Notes under the pieces: model-generated
Told to the model about the DNA's origin: nothing
Databases searched by the model: none
The model's input: only the letters and a program-made list of their open reading frames with translations
Part shown: positions 10,838 to 23,659 of the stretch, one piece after another
Numbering within the stretch: position 1 is the first letter of the stretch
Layout of the letters: every line of letters begins with the position of its first letter
Assembly: GCF_003576645.1 (NCBI RefSeq)
Contig: NC_044924.1
Coordinates: forward strand, 23,942,904-24,006,903
DNA: 64,000 nt
Source of the DNA: Ipomoea triloba
Lineage: Eukaryota > Streptophyta > Magnoliopsida > Solanales > Convolvulaceae
Direction: 5' to 3'
Position numbers and translations under genes: made by a program

Positions 10838-13800
10838 ATGGCTGAGAATAAGTCGATTGTTGTAATTGATATTGTTCCTGTGAATTCCAAGATCACGGAC
10901 TGTAAGCTTAATGATTCTAATTACTTAGAGTGGGCTCAGGTCATTAAGCTTTATCTTACTAGTTTGGATAGAAAAGACCACCTCACTGAGACAAAAGAAG
11001 ATGCTAATTGGGTGAGGGATGATGCACGTTTGTTTTTACAAATCCGTAATTCTATAGATGAGAGTATTCTTGGGTTCATTAGTCATTGTTCTTCTGTTAA
11101 AGAATTGATGGAATATTTGGAATACTTGTACTCTGGGAAGGGGAATATCACTCGTATGTATGATGTTTGCAAGTCTTTTTACTGTGCCGAGAAGCAAAGT
11201 TTGTCTCTCACTGCTTACTTTATGGAATTTAAGAGAACATATGATGCCCTTAATAAACTCTTGTCATTCACTACTGACGTTAAAGAGCAACAAAAGCAAC
11301 GAGAACAATTGGCTGTTATGAGTTTTTTGGCAGGTCTTCCTTCTGAGTTTGACACAGCTAGGTCCACAATTCTTAGTAACTCTGAAATCCCTACCCTAGC
11401 TGATGTCTTCCCTCGCTTACTTCGATCCGAGCAATCCAATATACCAGAGGTTCCCATCCCACCTAGCAGTGCTCTTGTTAGTCGTAATCCTCACAGTGGA
11501 AATTCCCAAGGGCACTCTTCCGGTCATCCTCATAGTGGGAACAATGGATATTCTCAGGGGCGTACTTCCACCATTGTGTGTCACTATTGTCAAAAGCCTG
11601 GGCATATAAGGAGGGACTGTAGGAAGTTGCAAAAGGATCGAAGGAACTCTTCTGCCAATGTTGCATCTACACCTGAGGCGTCTTCCAAGACAATCATGGT
11701 CTCTGCTGATGAGTTTGCCAAGTATTCTCAATACCAAGACTCTTTGAAACATTCATCTTCTTCCATCACTGCTATTGCTGACTCAAGTAACCCGACCTCT
11801 TGTCTTCTCTCATCCTCATCCAAATGGGTTATAGACTCGGGTGCCACCGACCATATGATAGGTAATTCGAGTTTATTTTCCTTCATCTCTTCTTTTCCAC
11901 ATAGTTCTCCTGTCACCTTAGCGGATAGATCCACCTCCAATGTACTTGGGTCTGGCACCATTACGCCAATCCCCACGCTCCCCTTACAATCTGTCTTGCA
12001 CCTCCCTAATTTCTCGTTCAATTTGATTTTAGTCAGCCAGCTTACCCGTGCTTTAAACTGTTCTGTTACGTTCTTCCCTGATCATTTTCTGTTTCAGGAT
12101 CTTATGACGAAGAGGGTTATTGGTGAGGGGCGTGAGTCTGGGGGTCTCTACATTCTTGACACTGCGAGGTCAAAGTCGATTGCTTGTTCGGGTGCTGTCA
12201 CTCCGGTAGATGCTCATTGTCGTTTGGGGCATCCTTCCCTCCCGTTATTGAAGAAGTTGTGTCCACAGTTTCATAGTTTGCCGTTTTTACATTGTGAGTC
12301 GTGTGAGTTTTCTAAGCACCGCCGTGTGCATTTGAGTCCTAGAGTTAGCAAGCGTGTGTCTACATTGTTTGAGTTAGTACATTCTGATGTTTGGGGTCCG
12401 TGTTCTGTGACTTCTAAACTTGGTTATAAGCATTTTGTTACTTTTGTTGATGATTTCTCTCGAATGACATGGTTATATTTAATGAAGTCTCGTTCTGAAC
12501 TGTTTGATGTGTTTCGTGGCCTTTGTACTGAAATTAAAACTCAATTTGGTGTTCATGTCAAAATATTACTCAGTGACAATGCTAAAGAATATTTCTCATA
12601 CCCCTTTGCCTCTTATATGCATGACATGGGTATGTTACATCAATCTTCTTGTGTTGACACACCTTCCCAAAATGGGGGTAGCTGAGCGCAAGAATCGGCA
12701 TTTGCTTGAGACTGCAAGGGCCTTACTGTTCCACAGGGGGGTTCCTAAGCAGTTTTGGGCTGATGCCGTTTCCACTGCCTGTTTTCTGATCAATCGCATG
12801 CCTTCTGTGGTTTTGGATGGAAAAACTCCGTACCATATTATGTGTCCATCACAACCCTGTTCCATATTGACCCCCGTATATTTGGTTGTGTATGCTTTGT
12901 TCGAGATGTCCGTCCTAACCTCACCAAGCTGGATCCAAAGTCTCTGAAGTGTGTGTTTCTTGGTTACTCTCGTGTGCAAAAGGGGTATAGGTGTTACTCT
13001 CCAGAGCTTGGTAGGTATCTTGTTTCTATTGATGTCACTTTTCATGAGGAGGTTCCTTTCTTTCCTTCTTCTCCGGATGCTATTGGTCAGGGGGAGGAGG
13101 AAGGGGATGACATCTTGATGTATACAGTCACGTCCTCTGTTCCTGCTCCTCGGCCTGCTCCTCTGGTCTTACAAGTCTATTCTCGTCGCCCTCGACCTGC
13201 TGCTCCCGTTCCTGCTGTACCTCAAGCTTCTCTTCCTGACTCGGTACCCACTCAAATCCCTGAAACCACCTCTGAGCCAGTTGATCCACCGTTGAATGAT
13301 ATCCTTCCTATTGCTCTTCGGAAAGGTAAACGTAGTTGCACCTATCCTATATCCTCTTTTGTGTCATATGCTCAGCTGTCCTCTGTATCCTGTTCTTTTA
13401 TTGCTTCCCTTGATTCCATTTCCATTCCTAAAACTGTTAAGGAAGCCTTGTCTCATCCTGGGTGGCAAACTCCCATGATTGAAGAGATGAATGCTTTGGA
13501 TCACAATGGTACTTGGGAATTGGTTGCTTTGCCTACAGGTAAAAGGCCTATTGGTTGTAAGTGGGTGTTTACTGTCAAGGTGAATTCTGATGGGTTTGTT
13601 GCTCGATTGAAAGCCCGTCTTGTGGCTAAAGGATATGCCCAAACTTATGGGGTTGATTATTCTGACACTTTCTCTCCTGTGGCTAAGCTTACTTCTGTCA
13701 GGTTACTCATTTCAATGGCGGCCATTAAAGATTGGCCATTGCATCAGCTTGATATCAAGAATGCCTTTTTGCATGGGGATCTTCATGAAGAAGTGTACAT

Positions 13801-14950
13801 GGAGCAACCTCCTGGGTTTGTTGCTCAGGGGGAGTCTGGGAAAGTATGCCGACTTCGACGGTCACTGTATGGACTGAAACAAAGTCCGCGTGCATGGTTT
13901 GGAAAGTTTAGTCAAGCTGTTGAGAGATTTGGGATGGTGAAAAGTAAATCAGATCACTCAATGTTCTACAAGTGGTCCAAAACAGGCATAATTTGGTTAG
14001 TGGTCTACGTGGATGACATTGTCATTACAGGGAGTGACACCGAAGGAATTTCATCTCTTAAGTCATTCCTTCATAGTCAATTTCAGACGAAAGATTTGGG
14101 ACCACTGAAGTATTTCCTGGGTATTGAAGTCATGAGGAATAAAACAGGTATATTACTGTCTCAACGAAAATATGTACTTGACTTACTTTCTGAAACAGAG
14201 AAACTAGGGGCTAAACCATGCAATACTTCTATGATACCAAACATGCAATTGTCAAAGGAGGGGGAGTTGTTTGAAGATCCTAAGAGGTATAGGAGATTAG
14301 TTGGGAAGTTAAACTACTTGACAGTAACTCGTCTAGATATTGCATACCCAGTTAGTGTTTTGAGCCAGTATATGGCATCCCCAACTGTTGAGATCGTAGA
14401 ACACATCTTGAGTTATTTGAAGGGAGCTCCAGGACATGGAATTTTGTAAAAAAATCATTGTCACACTAAGATCGAGTGTTTTACTGATGCTGATTGGGCA
14501 GGATCCAAAGAGGATCGTAGATCAACAACCGGATACTGTGTTCTCTTTGGAGGTAATCTGGTTTCGTGGAAAAGTAAGAAACAGAATGTGGTCTCTCGTT
14601 CAAGTGCAAAGTCTGAATATAGGGCAATGGCACAATCAATGTGTGAAGTGATGTGGATAAACAACCTTCTGAGTGATGCTGGTTTTAAAGCTCCAATTCC
14701 TGCAAAGGTATGGTGTGATAATCAAGCTGCTTTGCACATTGCATCAAACCCAGTGTTTCATGAACGAACGAAGCACATAGAGATTTACTGTCATTTTGTT
14801 CGTGAGAAGATACAACAAGGGTTAATCTCCACTAGATTTGTAAAGACTGGGGAACAACTCGGGGATTTATTCACAAAGGCCCTGACTGGGACACGTGTCA
14901 GTTATCTGTGCAACAAGTTGGGCATAATTAATATCTTTGCTCCAACTTGA
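10838..14950 (+). pseudogene. copia gag-pol polyprotein, three lesions
   Basis: The reading starts at ATGGCTGAG after a 370-base leader. Domains in order: gag; a CCHC knuckle CHYCQKPGHIRRDC (near 11580); aspartic protease WVIDSGATDHM (near 11830); the GAG-pre-integrase HCRLGHP (near 12215); integrase (near 12370-12950); reverse transcriptase (13490-14240) with YVDD at 14006-14017; and RNase H (14480-14900). Three lesions disable it. An extra G in the G run near 12677 shifts the frame. A missing C near 12858 restores it. A TAA at 14447-14449 stops translation before RNase H, although the frame continues to a TGA at 14948-14950. LTR youth with broken coding suggests that it was copied by another element's proteins or decayed quickly. 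Confidence 0.9.
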
Positions 14951-14957
14951 GGGGGAG
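14949..14957 (+). promoter_or_regulatory. polypurine tract
   Basis: The purine run GAGGGGGAG abuts the 3' LTR and is the expected primer for plus-strand DNA synthesis. Confidence 0.8.
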
Positions 14958-15167
14958 TGTTATAATATGGTATATTCATCATATATGGTATCCTGCATAT
15001 TAGGAAAGTTGGAAGCTAGGGTTTTGAGGTAGTGGTATATGGAAACCTGTGACCATACCATATGTCCTTTAGTTCATATATATAGGATAGCGTACTCTCC
15101 TCAAAACTGTATGAGACAGAGAGGGAACAACTCAGTTCAAAGGTATTCCTCTTAAACACATTCTACA
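14958..15167 (+). repeat. 3' LTR of the 10258-15167 copia element
   Basis: This 210-bp repeat differs from the 5' LTR at two positions (in GGATAGCG and CTGTATG). Confidence 0.95.
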
Positions 15168-16879
15168 CTCGTATTGTTGTTTGTTGTTGCCTATTGGGTC
15201 TGCTGGTACGGTTTCTAACCTCTAAGTAGCTGGGCAATCTGAGTATCTATTGGTGAAATGTTGCTGCCTTTAGTTGAGTTGAGCCCAACTAATGTCCCAT
15301 ACTCTCATTTCTGGAATTCTGGTAAGAAAGAACTTACTTTTAATGCATTATTTTGTTTAGTAAGTTATTAATGTGTATTTTCTTGGCTGGTTATGATGAT
15401 GCTTCCACCTTTGTCTGAATAAATAGAATGGAGTTGGCATGTTGCTCATGTGCTTGTATAACACATTGTGAGCAATTTGCCCCCATCCTTACTTGATCTG
15501 GAAAAATGCAATCTGAACCTATTAGCCTTATGGCTACAGCCTAATATTTGTTACTTAGTTGTTTAGTGTTTACTTAGTTAATCACTTAATGAGTTAATGT
15601 TGTCTAATATTGTTTTAAGTTTTTGATATTAACAGAAAGAAGAGTAGACTGATAGTTGAGTAAGCTGCTAGTGTTGAAACTGTTGATGTGTTGAAAGTCT
15701 GAAACCTGAAAATTAACTACTTAACTTAGATATTTATATTTTCAATAAAAAAAAAAACTTAGATATTTATGATTTTGTGTAATTATATTTTTGATGTGCT
15801 GAAAGTGTTGTTGAAATTCATTCAAAAAGAAGGAAATTCCTTTTCCTAGTTTTCTGTAGAATTGAGAGCACTCATTCTACTTGTCCTCAAAGAGTGGAGA
15901 TGTGGGATCATTCAACAGAGATTTCCAATAAAATAGCTCTTGATTTGTGGTCTGGATTGAATGAGTTTGTTAAGCTTTGTAATATAAATACGAGAAAAGT
16001 GTCAAATTGGCCCCCTAAGTCGATAGTGCAATTAGGCCCTCTAACTGAAAAAAAGTTCCATTCAAGCCCCCTAAACCGGCAAAAAAGTGCAATTGAGTCC
16101 TAAATGACTTGTTTATAAGGTCAAATTCAGTTAGGGGGCCAAATTGCACTATCCACCCAGTTTAGGGGCTAATTTGACACTTTTCATTTTTTATTTTATT
16201 TTTCAAAACAAATATTTTTATTTATTTCAGTTAAAAAAAATAGTTTTCTAGTATTCAATTTTGCAGTAGTGGTTTTCCAATGACTTTTTCGTAACTCCCA
16301 ACCAACCATAAGCACAAGAAGACAGCCATCTATAAGGAGAATAAACAAATATGGCCCAAGTTTCGTAGGTTAGAAAAATTTCTGTAAGGTTTTTTTTTTG
16401 GTGAATTATTGTAAGGTTTCTTTGATTATACTATAAATGAATAGAATGAAATAAATTCCTTCACATTGAACCAAACATAAGAAGAAGAAAAGCTCAATGG
16501 GAAATTGCACCAATCAAGTATATTACAGAGTATATATTACATTATATATTGCAGCAACCCAAAAAAAAAAAATCAAAAATAAAATACAAGAAAAAAAATT
16601 GAGTACTTGAAACAATTTAACATAAAATGTAAAAATAAATAAATATATTGACTCACATTGTTCCCTATATAATCTTGTGATGGAGGAGGGGAAATAAAGT
16701 GATGAAGAAAAGTTAAAATATTTAGTTTTACATTTTTGCCCTCAATTTTAACACATATTTAACATAGATTTAACAGAAGGACCAAAATTGGTATAAAATC
16801 AATAGTTAAAAGACCAACTTTGGTCAAATTAAAAGTCGAGGACAAAAATTGGTAAAAGTCAATAATCGAATGACCATTT
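15168..16879. other. remaining 3' flank of the hAT relic and intergenic DNA
   Basis: No coding sequence is supported. The left part presumably continues the hAT element's 3' region after the copia insertion. A foldback MITE lies at 15995-16184. Around 16730-16890 there are 'gaccaaaattggt' motifs like those in the foldback MITEs, but no clean ends. Confidence 0.4.
15995..16184. mobile_element. 190-bp foldback MITE
   Basis: The ends are complementary: AAAAGTGTCAAATTGGCCCC on the left and GGGGCTAATTTGACACTTTT on the right, with a second pair (CAATTAGGCCC / GGGGGCCAAATTG) inside. No gene is present. The target duplication is not clear. Confidence 0.75.
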
Positions 16880-17664
16880 CTGGAATTCACTCTTTGTGAG
16901 ATGAGTTGGATTACGATGAAAATATAATACTTATACTGAAAAATGTAATACTAATTAAGAATAAATTATTTATCACATATACGAAAAATTATACTCTGTA
17001 ATACTTTTAAATCAAAATGTAATATTTAAGATTTGAATAGTATTTGTGAGAAAAAATTTAATACTAATCATAGATAAAAATATTTAATAGTTTTTTTAAA
17101 GGAAATTATTTAATTGTTAGTTGAGAGAAAATTGTAATCCTTACGATGAAAAATGTGATATTTTTGATGAAAAATGTAATATTTTCAAATTAAAATTTAA
17201 TATTGAGGATTGAAAAGTTATGAAAATTTACTTATTAAGAATTTGATTTGTCTCACCGATCAGAATATGTGAGACAGTTTAAGAGAAGAATTTGTCAAAA
17301 TTAACTCATACTTGCATTGAAATATCTCAGTTTAGGATTATTTAAGATATTCGTTGAGTGGTTGTAAGTTGGCATCATTTCGCCATCACATTCACTTCCT
17401 GTCCAATTTTAGATCACAAATCAGCCCATCGTTCCAATAAGAAAACATACGGACATTGTGAATATGTCATCCGAACAATTGGTACCTTAAAAAAATCTTC
17501 ATAGAAATTGACAAACGGAAAAACCATTATTAACTTCATCTTCCTAGACGCAATATTGTGCGGTTGGCAATTACAAAAGATCGATCACCAAAAAAATTAC
17601 AAAAGATCGATCACTCTTCATCATCACTTTCCTGTCTAAAGAGTTGTGGGGGGAAAAACAAAAA
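16880..17664. other. upstream region of CYP704 copy 2 (duplicate of the copy 1 upstream region)
   Basis: It matches the copy 1 upstream region in scattered blocks, best at 17340-17560 against 1340-1580. It lacks the two MITE insertions found before copy 1. The presumed promoter and 5' UTR lie here, with no clear TATA assigned. Confidence 0.6.
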
Positions 17665-18779
17665 ATGATGAACGTTTTAGCCTTTGTAGGTCTCCCTTTA
17701 TTACTTTTGCTCATTCCAATCATAGCTTTCCTGATAAAAATTTACAGTGGAAAGTCAATCAACAACCCAAAATACCCACCAGTTCTTGGGACTGTGTTTC
17801 ATCAACTCTTATACTTCAACAGGCTTTATGACCATCAAACTGAGGCTGCTAGAAAGCACTCCACTTTCAGGCTTCTTGCGCCGGGCCAGAGTCAGATATA
17901 TACAACCGATTTGCAAAACATTGAGCATGTACTTAAGACCAACTTCGACAAGTACGCTAAAGGCGAGTGCAACCAGGATGTTTTTAGGGACTTGTTTGGC
18001 ACAGGGATTTTTGCTGTGGATGGTGACAAGTGGAGACAGCAGAGGAAGGTTGCTAGTTTTGAATTCTCAACAAGGGTGCTTAGAGATTTCAGCTGCACAG
18101 TTTTCAGGAGAAATGCAATAAAATTGGTCAGAAAAGTGGAAGAGTATTCTCAGGCTAATCAAGTCTTTGACATGCAGGTAGGTAATTATGTCAGCTGTTA
18201 CACTTGAATCATCATGTAGTTTAATGAATAAGAAAATAGCTAGGCCTAAAATCTCTTAGATTATGTATAGCTCTTGTTCATCAAGAGATGGCCTCATGGC
18301 CCTTGATGTAGGTTGAGAATACCCAATCTGCAAACAAGAAAATAGTTAGCATAAAACACTGTGTTTGTATGAAGTAGAGTATTATTATTAGGATCAAACG
18401 CTTACCATTACATCAAAAGTTTTACCTCGTAGTGAAGATAAGACCCAACAACCCCTCCAGCCACCTAGTGCTTGGTTTGGCCCTTCATTGGTCATAGCGA
18501 ACGCCCCTAACAATTTCCACCCCCAACACTTGCCAGCCTTAATTGCATAGTTTTCTAGTTGTTATGCCATGAACTTGGGTCCACCTTGCAAGGTGGACCC
18601 AGGTTCATGTTCACAATTTTAGAACTCTATGTTCACAATTTTTGAACACTATATTCATAATTTTTGAACTCTATGCTTACAATTTCAAAACTCTATGTTC
18701 ACAATTTCAGAACTGTATGTTCACAATATTATAAATCTATATTCACAACTTCATAACTCTATATTCAATAGTTTCCCCC

Positions 18780-18812
<33 letters not shown>

Positions 18813-21800
18813 ACTCTATATTCAATAGTATAACACAATTTTTGAATCTATATAACAAAATTGTGAATATAGAGTTCAAAAATTGTGAATATTGGGTAAT
18901 GTAATTTTGTATATTAAGATTTAAAATTGTGAATATAGAGTTCTAAAATTGTGAATATATAGTTCTAAAATTGTGAATATAGACCTGGGTCCACCTTGCA
19001 AGGTGGACCCGGTGGGTCCATAGCATAATTTGCCATAGTTTTCTTTGGGCCACTTGTTTGGACCACGTGTTTATCACTCCACCAAAAGTTATAGTTCATA
19101 GTAAATGCGTAACTTTATTTAGGATTCCACCCAATAATCCTTTAGGCACTTGGATTATTGACTCATCACGGGCCTCCACCCAACAATTATGATTATGATT
19201 TGGTATTTTCAGGATCTGCTGATGAGAAGCTCATTGGAATCTATATTCAAAGTGGGGTTTGGAGTGGATTTGAATTGCATAGAAGGTGAAGGTCAAGGAT
19301 CAAGCAAAGAGAAAAGCATAATGTTTATGAAGGCCTTTGATGATTCAAATGAATTGACATACTGGCGCTATGTTGATCCATTTTGGACGCTTAAGCGGTA
19401 TTTTAACATTGGGTCAGAAGCTTCCCTGAGAAAGAACATCAAAATCATCCATGATTTTGTTGACAAATTGATCACAGCCAGGAGAAAGCAGCTAGACTCT
19501 GTAAGTACTTGTATATTATATTATAGGAAAAATGACATTTTTTCGCGTTTTTTCTCTTGAATTATTCATGTACCTACATTAGTCGTCCTAGGTGGGATTA
19601 ATCGACGCCTAGGCGCCAGTGTATTTTTTTTTTTTTTTTTTTTAAAAAAATTTGTTTAAGTATTTTCATTTCTTAAAGACTAATAATTATAAATTATATA
19701 ATACTTTAATAGTTAATACTAAAATATTAAATATTAACCTAAAAAATATCTAGACTTTATACAATTTAGGGTTATTTCGCTCAAAACGATGTTCTTTTGA
19801 GTGAAATAACCCATTTAAAAAAAAAAAAAAAAGAACAATAATTAATTACCCGAGTAGGCGGCCTAGTCAGTGCCTAGGAGGTCTAATCGGAGTCTAGGAG
19901 GCCTAGGCGGTGCTTAGGCGGCCTAGGCGGAACTTAGGCGGTCGCCTAGCCAACCAGCCGCCTAGACCACCATTTAAGGTGATACGCTAGGCGGTCGACT
20001 AGCGCCTAGCGTCTAGGTGGGATTAATCGGCGCCTAGACGAGATTTTTGCAACATTGATTAGTCCCCTACCTATTTTTAAAATAATAATTTTTCCTCCCT
20101 TTTATGTTTTTTTTTTTTTTGAATACCTCCTCCCTTTTATGTTAAATAGACATTGCTACTCTTAAATATAGGACAACACATTTATTTCATTTATTTTCCA
20201 TTCAAACAATTATTGTTTATATGTTAGAATTATAATAAATGCAAAAAAGAGCAGACACCATTTATAAATATTATAATTATAATTTTAAACTAATGCTAGT
20301 CACATTAGTATTATAATTATAGTTAATTAGCATTAATGAATTATTAATGTTTAAGTCTTAATTTTGTTACTATTAGCGTTAACATAAAATTATAATTATA
20401 ATATTTGCAATTGGTGACTGTTCTTTTTCACATTTATTCTGATTTTCATTATAAGCAATAAATTGAATACTTATTTTTAAGTGTAAAAATGTTTATTTAA
20501 CATAAAAGGGGAGAAAATTGTCACTTTTAAAATTTAAAATAATTAAGGGCTAATATAGATACATGATTTTTAAAGGGAAAAAACGCTATATGCATATAAT
20601 TTTGGAGAAAAATGTCATTTTCTCTATATTATATTATATTAATGAATCAATAACAGGCCATACAGGCTATGTATTAATTATAGCTTTAATTGAATTCTGA
20701 TTTTAGCCAATATAATATATGTTTTGAAGGATGTTAAGAGTGAGAAAGAGGACATACTTTCAAGGTTTATAAGGGAGAGCAAGAAGGACCCAGAGACAAT
20801 GACTGATGAGTACCTTAGAGATATCATACTGAACTTCGTGCTTGCAGGCAAAGACTCCTCAGCAAACACTCTCTCCTGGTTTTTCTATATGCTCTGCAAA
20901 AACCCTCTAGTTAGAGAAAAATTAGATCGCGAAATCGAAGAAGTATTCGGTAACTTGAAGGAGAAAGCTAGTAGTAGTGTTGAAGATTGCATTGCCAGTA
21001 TTACAGATGAAGTTCTTCAGAAAATGTTTTACCTTCACGCAACATTGACAGAAACCTTGAGACTATATCCCGCAGTCCCAATCGTAATTATCCAATTCAA
21101 GAAGCTCTGATACAATGCTTCCATTGTTTATAATCAATATTTAAAATTAATTAAGCTAATATTATGTCTTTACTCGATGTTTAGGATGGGAGAGTTGCAG
21201 AAACAGATGATGTTCTTCCTGATGGATTTAAAGTAAAGAAAGGAGATGGTGTGTATTACATGTCATATGCAATGGGGAGGATGCCGTACATTTGGGGTGA
21301 TGACGCAGAGGAATTTCGACCAGAGAGATGGCTAAAAGATGGGATTTTCACACCGGAATCACCATTTAAATTCACTGCATTTCATGTAAGTATTAAGGAA
21401 TATATATATATAAGATCATATGAAAACACTTTTTTAGGTGAAAAGTACGAACAAGCATGAGTGCACACTATCCACTCCTAAGAACCAATCTTAGTTTTCC
21501 AAAAAAACAAAAAAAAAAAACCAATCTTAGTTTTACATCCCGAAAAACAACACTGTTTTGATGAAATTTTAAAAAAAAAATGCATTGATATTTTTATATT
21601 TTCATCAACTATACCATGCAACTTTTAACACTATACAGCCCTTTCACAAGATTATTCAGAAATGCACATTATATTGTTAAAAAGTAAATCCCATTATATT
21701 AGAAAGTGCACTCTATAGTATTAAAAATTACACTTTGTACAATGCGAAAGTGTAGTGCACTTAACGCTTAGATTTTAGAGTTTATGAGTTAGCTTTTTAG

Positions 21801-22228
21801 ATTTATTTTTGGTTTAGGAGTTCTCTTTTTATTGCTTAGGGTTTAATATTTACGATTTAGATTTAAAATTTAGTTTTTCCATTCATATTTTTAAAGTTAT
21901 CTAGAAATGCACGGTCTACTATTAAAAAGTACAATACATAGCATTAAAATAGCACGGTAACCAAAGTCAATATAACTATTAGACATTACAATTACTTGCA
22001 GCTGAGCTGAGGATATTTTGGTTTCTTCTTTAAAATTTTCAGGCTGGTCCAAGAATTTGTTTAGGCAAAGATTTTGCTTATCGCCAGATGAAGATTGTTT
22101 CCATTGCTCTTCTACACTTTTTCCGGTTCAAATTGTCCGATGACTCGAAGAAAGTGACTTACAAAATCATGTTTACACTACACATCAGTGGAGGCCTTCA
22201 TCTAACGGCAGTTTCAAGGAGAAATTGA
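17665..22228 (+). CDS. cytochrome P450, CYP704 type (copy 2), five exons
   Basis: Exons are 17665-18177, 19213-19500, 20730-21083, 21185-21385 and 22043-22228, phase 0 throughout with GT-AG ends. The product is 513 residues, about 95% identical to copy 1 (some 27 differences counted by eye). It has the same membrane anchor, AGKDSS I-helix, ETLR, RPERW and FHAGPRICLG heme loop (Cys 458). One Asp codon in the SITDDEV segment of copy 1 is absent, and translation stops at TGA after SRRN. The length fits the CYP704 family better than copy 1. Differences in the membrane anchor (V, P, L) and DGRVAET suggest drift, but no inactivating lesion is seen. The inferred role is fatty-acid hydroxylation at the ER. 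It is the downstream member of a tandem pair about 15.5 kb apart. Confidence 0.9.
18557..19034. mobile_element. Mutator-type MITE in intron 1 of copy 2 (GGTTGTTATGCC family)
   Basis: It is flanked by an exact 10-bp repeat ATAGTTTTCT (18547-18556 and 19035-19044). The ends are inverted (GTTGTTATGCCATG on the left; CATAGCATAATTTGCC on the right), and each is followed inward by the palindrome GTCCACCTTGCAAGGTGGAC. The middle is a degenerate tandem array of 'ttcacaattttagaactcta' units that turns into its complement, interrupted by a 30-A run near 18781-18810. Copy 1 lacks it. Relatives are at 41398 and 41838. Confidence 0.85.
19585..20057. mobile_element. CCTAGGCGG-rich repeat insertion in intron 2 of copy 2
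   Basis: It is flanked by ATTAGTC at 19578-19584 and 20058-20064; intron 2 of copy 1 is uninterrupted there (near 4180). The left end carries CTAGGTGGGATTAATCGACG and the right portion carries a near-identical direct copy at about 20013. Between them lie many CCTAGGCGGCC-like units in both orientations and an AT-rich core with an A15 and a T22 run. The superfamily is unknown. Confidence 0.65.
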
Positions 22229-22333
22229 TCTGAGTGTACTAATGTGAATGCAAAACACATTTCTAGCAGAATTTAATTCGTATATGATTAGTATAGCCAA
22301 TATCCGGACTTCTTGTATTATATCTCTAGCTAC
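22229..22333. other. 3' flank of CYP704 copy 2
   Basis: It matches 7007-7053 closely and ends abruptly at 22333, where an LTR-like sequence starting TGTGAAG joins. This is the right edge of the duplicated unit. Confidence 0.6.
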
Positions 22334-23655
22334 TGTGAAGTGTAGTTTTTGGTGGTAAGGTTTGTGTGAGAGAAGGTATACTCACATCACATGGCATGCC
22401 AAGCATTAAAAAGTTAGTTCTCTCAAATTGGCATAGTAACCATTAGTTAGAGACACTCCCTAAGGTTTAAGGTAAAAAGAGAGAGTTCAGTAGTTACTCC
22501 AAACCATGATTAGGCATAAATTTAGACCCAACAAACTTACAAACCTCATTTTTTACATGTTGATAACTCCTTTATTGGCCCATTAACAAAAAGGTTTCCA
22601 CAAATAAACATTGAAACCACACATAAGATGGTCAAGCATAACCTCTATTCCTGATAAGTTCATATTTGATCACTATTACCCCATGTTTAACATTTAGTTA
22701 GTGCTTTAAATGTAGATATTATGTTCAAAAGGACCATCATTTGCTTCATTTATTCAATTAGGTATGAATTCTTTTGTTTTAATTAGCAAGAATGATTGAT
22801 TTTGCATGTGTTTTAGAGCTCAATTGGATGTGTTAAAGTCATCTTGGCACAAATTAAAGGTGTGTTCCAAATGTCATTGGAAAGGTAACTGAAAGAGCTA
22901 CAACTTCTATCAAAATCACAAAGTCTAATTTGAACATTTACAAGGTGGAAAATGGATGGGTTAGAAACTAGAATTGCTGCACAAAGTAAAACCGTCATGA
23001 CTGGACTCAGGATTGTGAGCAACCAAATATTCTGAAATGAGGAGCGATTCCAACTGCTATAAAAGGGGATTGAGAGTTAATTTTAAGCGGACTTTTGATA
23101 TTTTCACTCTATAAACTTCTCTCTATCTTTTCTCCACTTAGAATAGGGTTAGATTAGATTATATTAGATTTCAATTCAAGATTTCGAGTGAATTTCGATT
23201 CAAATCCAACTTCAATTCAAGTTTATATCTTCAATCTACATTGGATCAAAGTTGTGTTTTCTTTACCTACATTTCAATTACCTCCATGTCAATTGTGCTT
23301 TAATACATTCAATTCAATTGTGATTTTTACTTTTCAATATAAATCATGAATAGCTAAGTTTTCTCTTGGAATTTGGATTGAGCTTTCTCTTATTATAGAT
23401 GCTTGTGTTAATTCAATTGCATGAAAGGGATGATGTATTGAATTAGCTAGGGTTCTTGTTGTTAGTTAAGTGTGTTTTGTATGGACTCTTGAGTTAAGAA
23501 GATTGGAAGAAGACTTGAATGCTATGTGTTTGGTAAAATGCTCCAATAATTAAGGTTGAATTTCCATGAGAATGGGATTTGATGCTAATTGGTAGTCTAG
23601 GCCATGAGAATGGCATTGGCACCTTGTTGTATTTCTCTTGATCCTTGATAAGGTT
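22334..23655 (+). mobile_element. LTR-like fragment (+ strand), unknown family
   Basis: The similarity between the two P450 flanks breaks exactly where TGTGAAGTGTAG begins. A TATA-like CTATAAAAGGGG lies at about 23057-23068, followed by a TC- and AATTCAAT-rich leader. This layout resembles the LTR of a plant Ty3/gypsy element. No second LTR, primer site or target duplication was found, so the call is inference. Confidence 0.4.
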
Positions 23656-23659
23656 TTCT

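Larger units (their letters stand above)
10258..15167 (+). mobile_element. Ty1/copia LTR retrotransposon, 4.9 kb, recent insertion
   Basis: LTRs are 10258-10467 and 14958-15167, both 210 bp, starting TGTTATAATATGG and ending TTCTACA. I count two differences, both G in the 5' and A in the 3' LTR, so about 99% identity. The flanking pentamers CTTGT and CTCGT differ at one base and fit a 5-bp target duplication. A primer-binding site follows the 5' LTR and a purine tract precedes the 3' LTR. Domain order is gag, protease, integrase, reverse transcriptase, RNase H, which defines copia. The element sits in the 3' flank of a hAT relic between the P450 genes. Confidence 0.95.
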
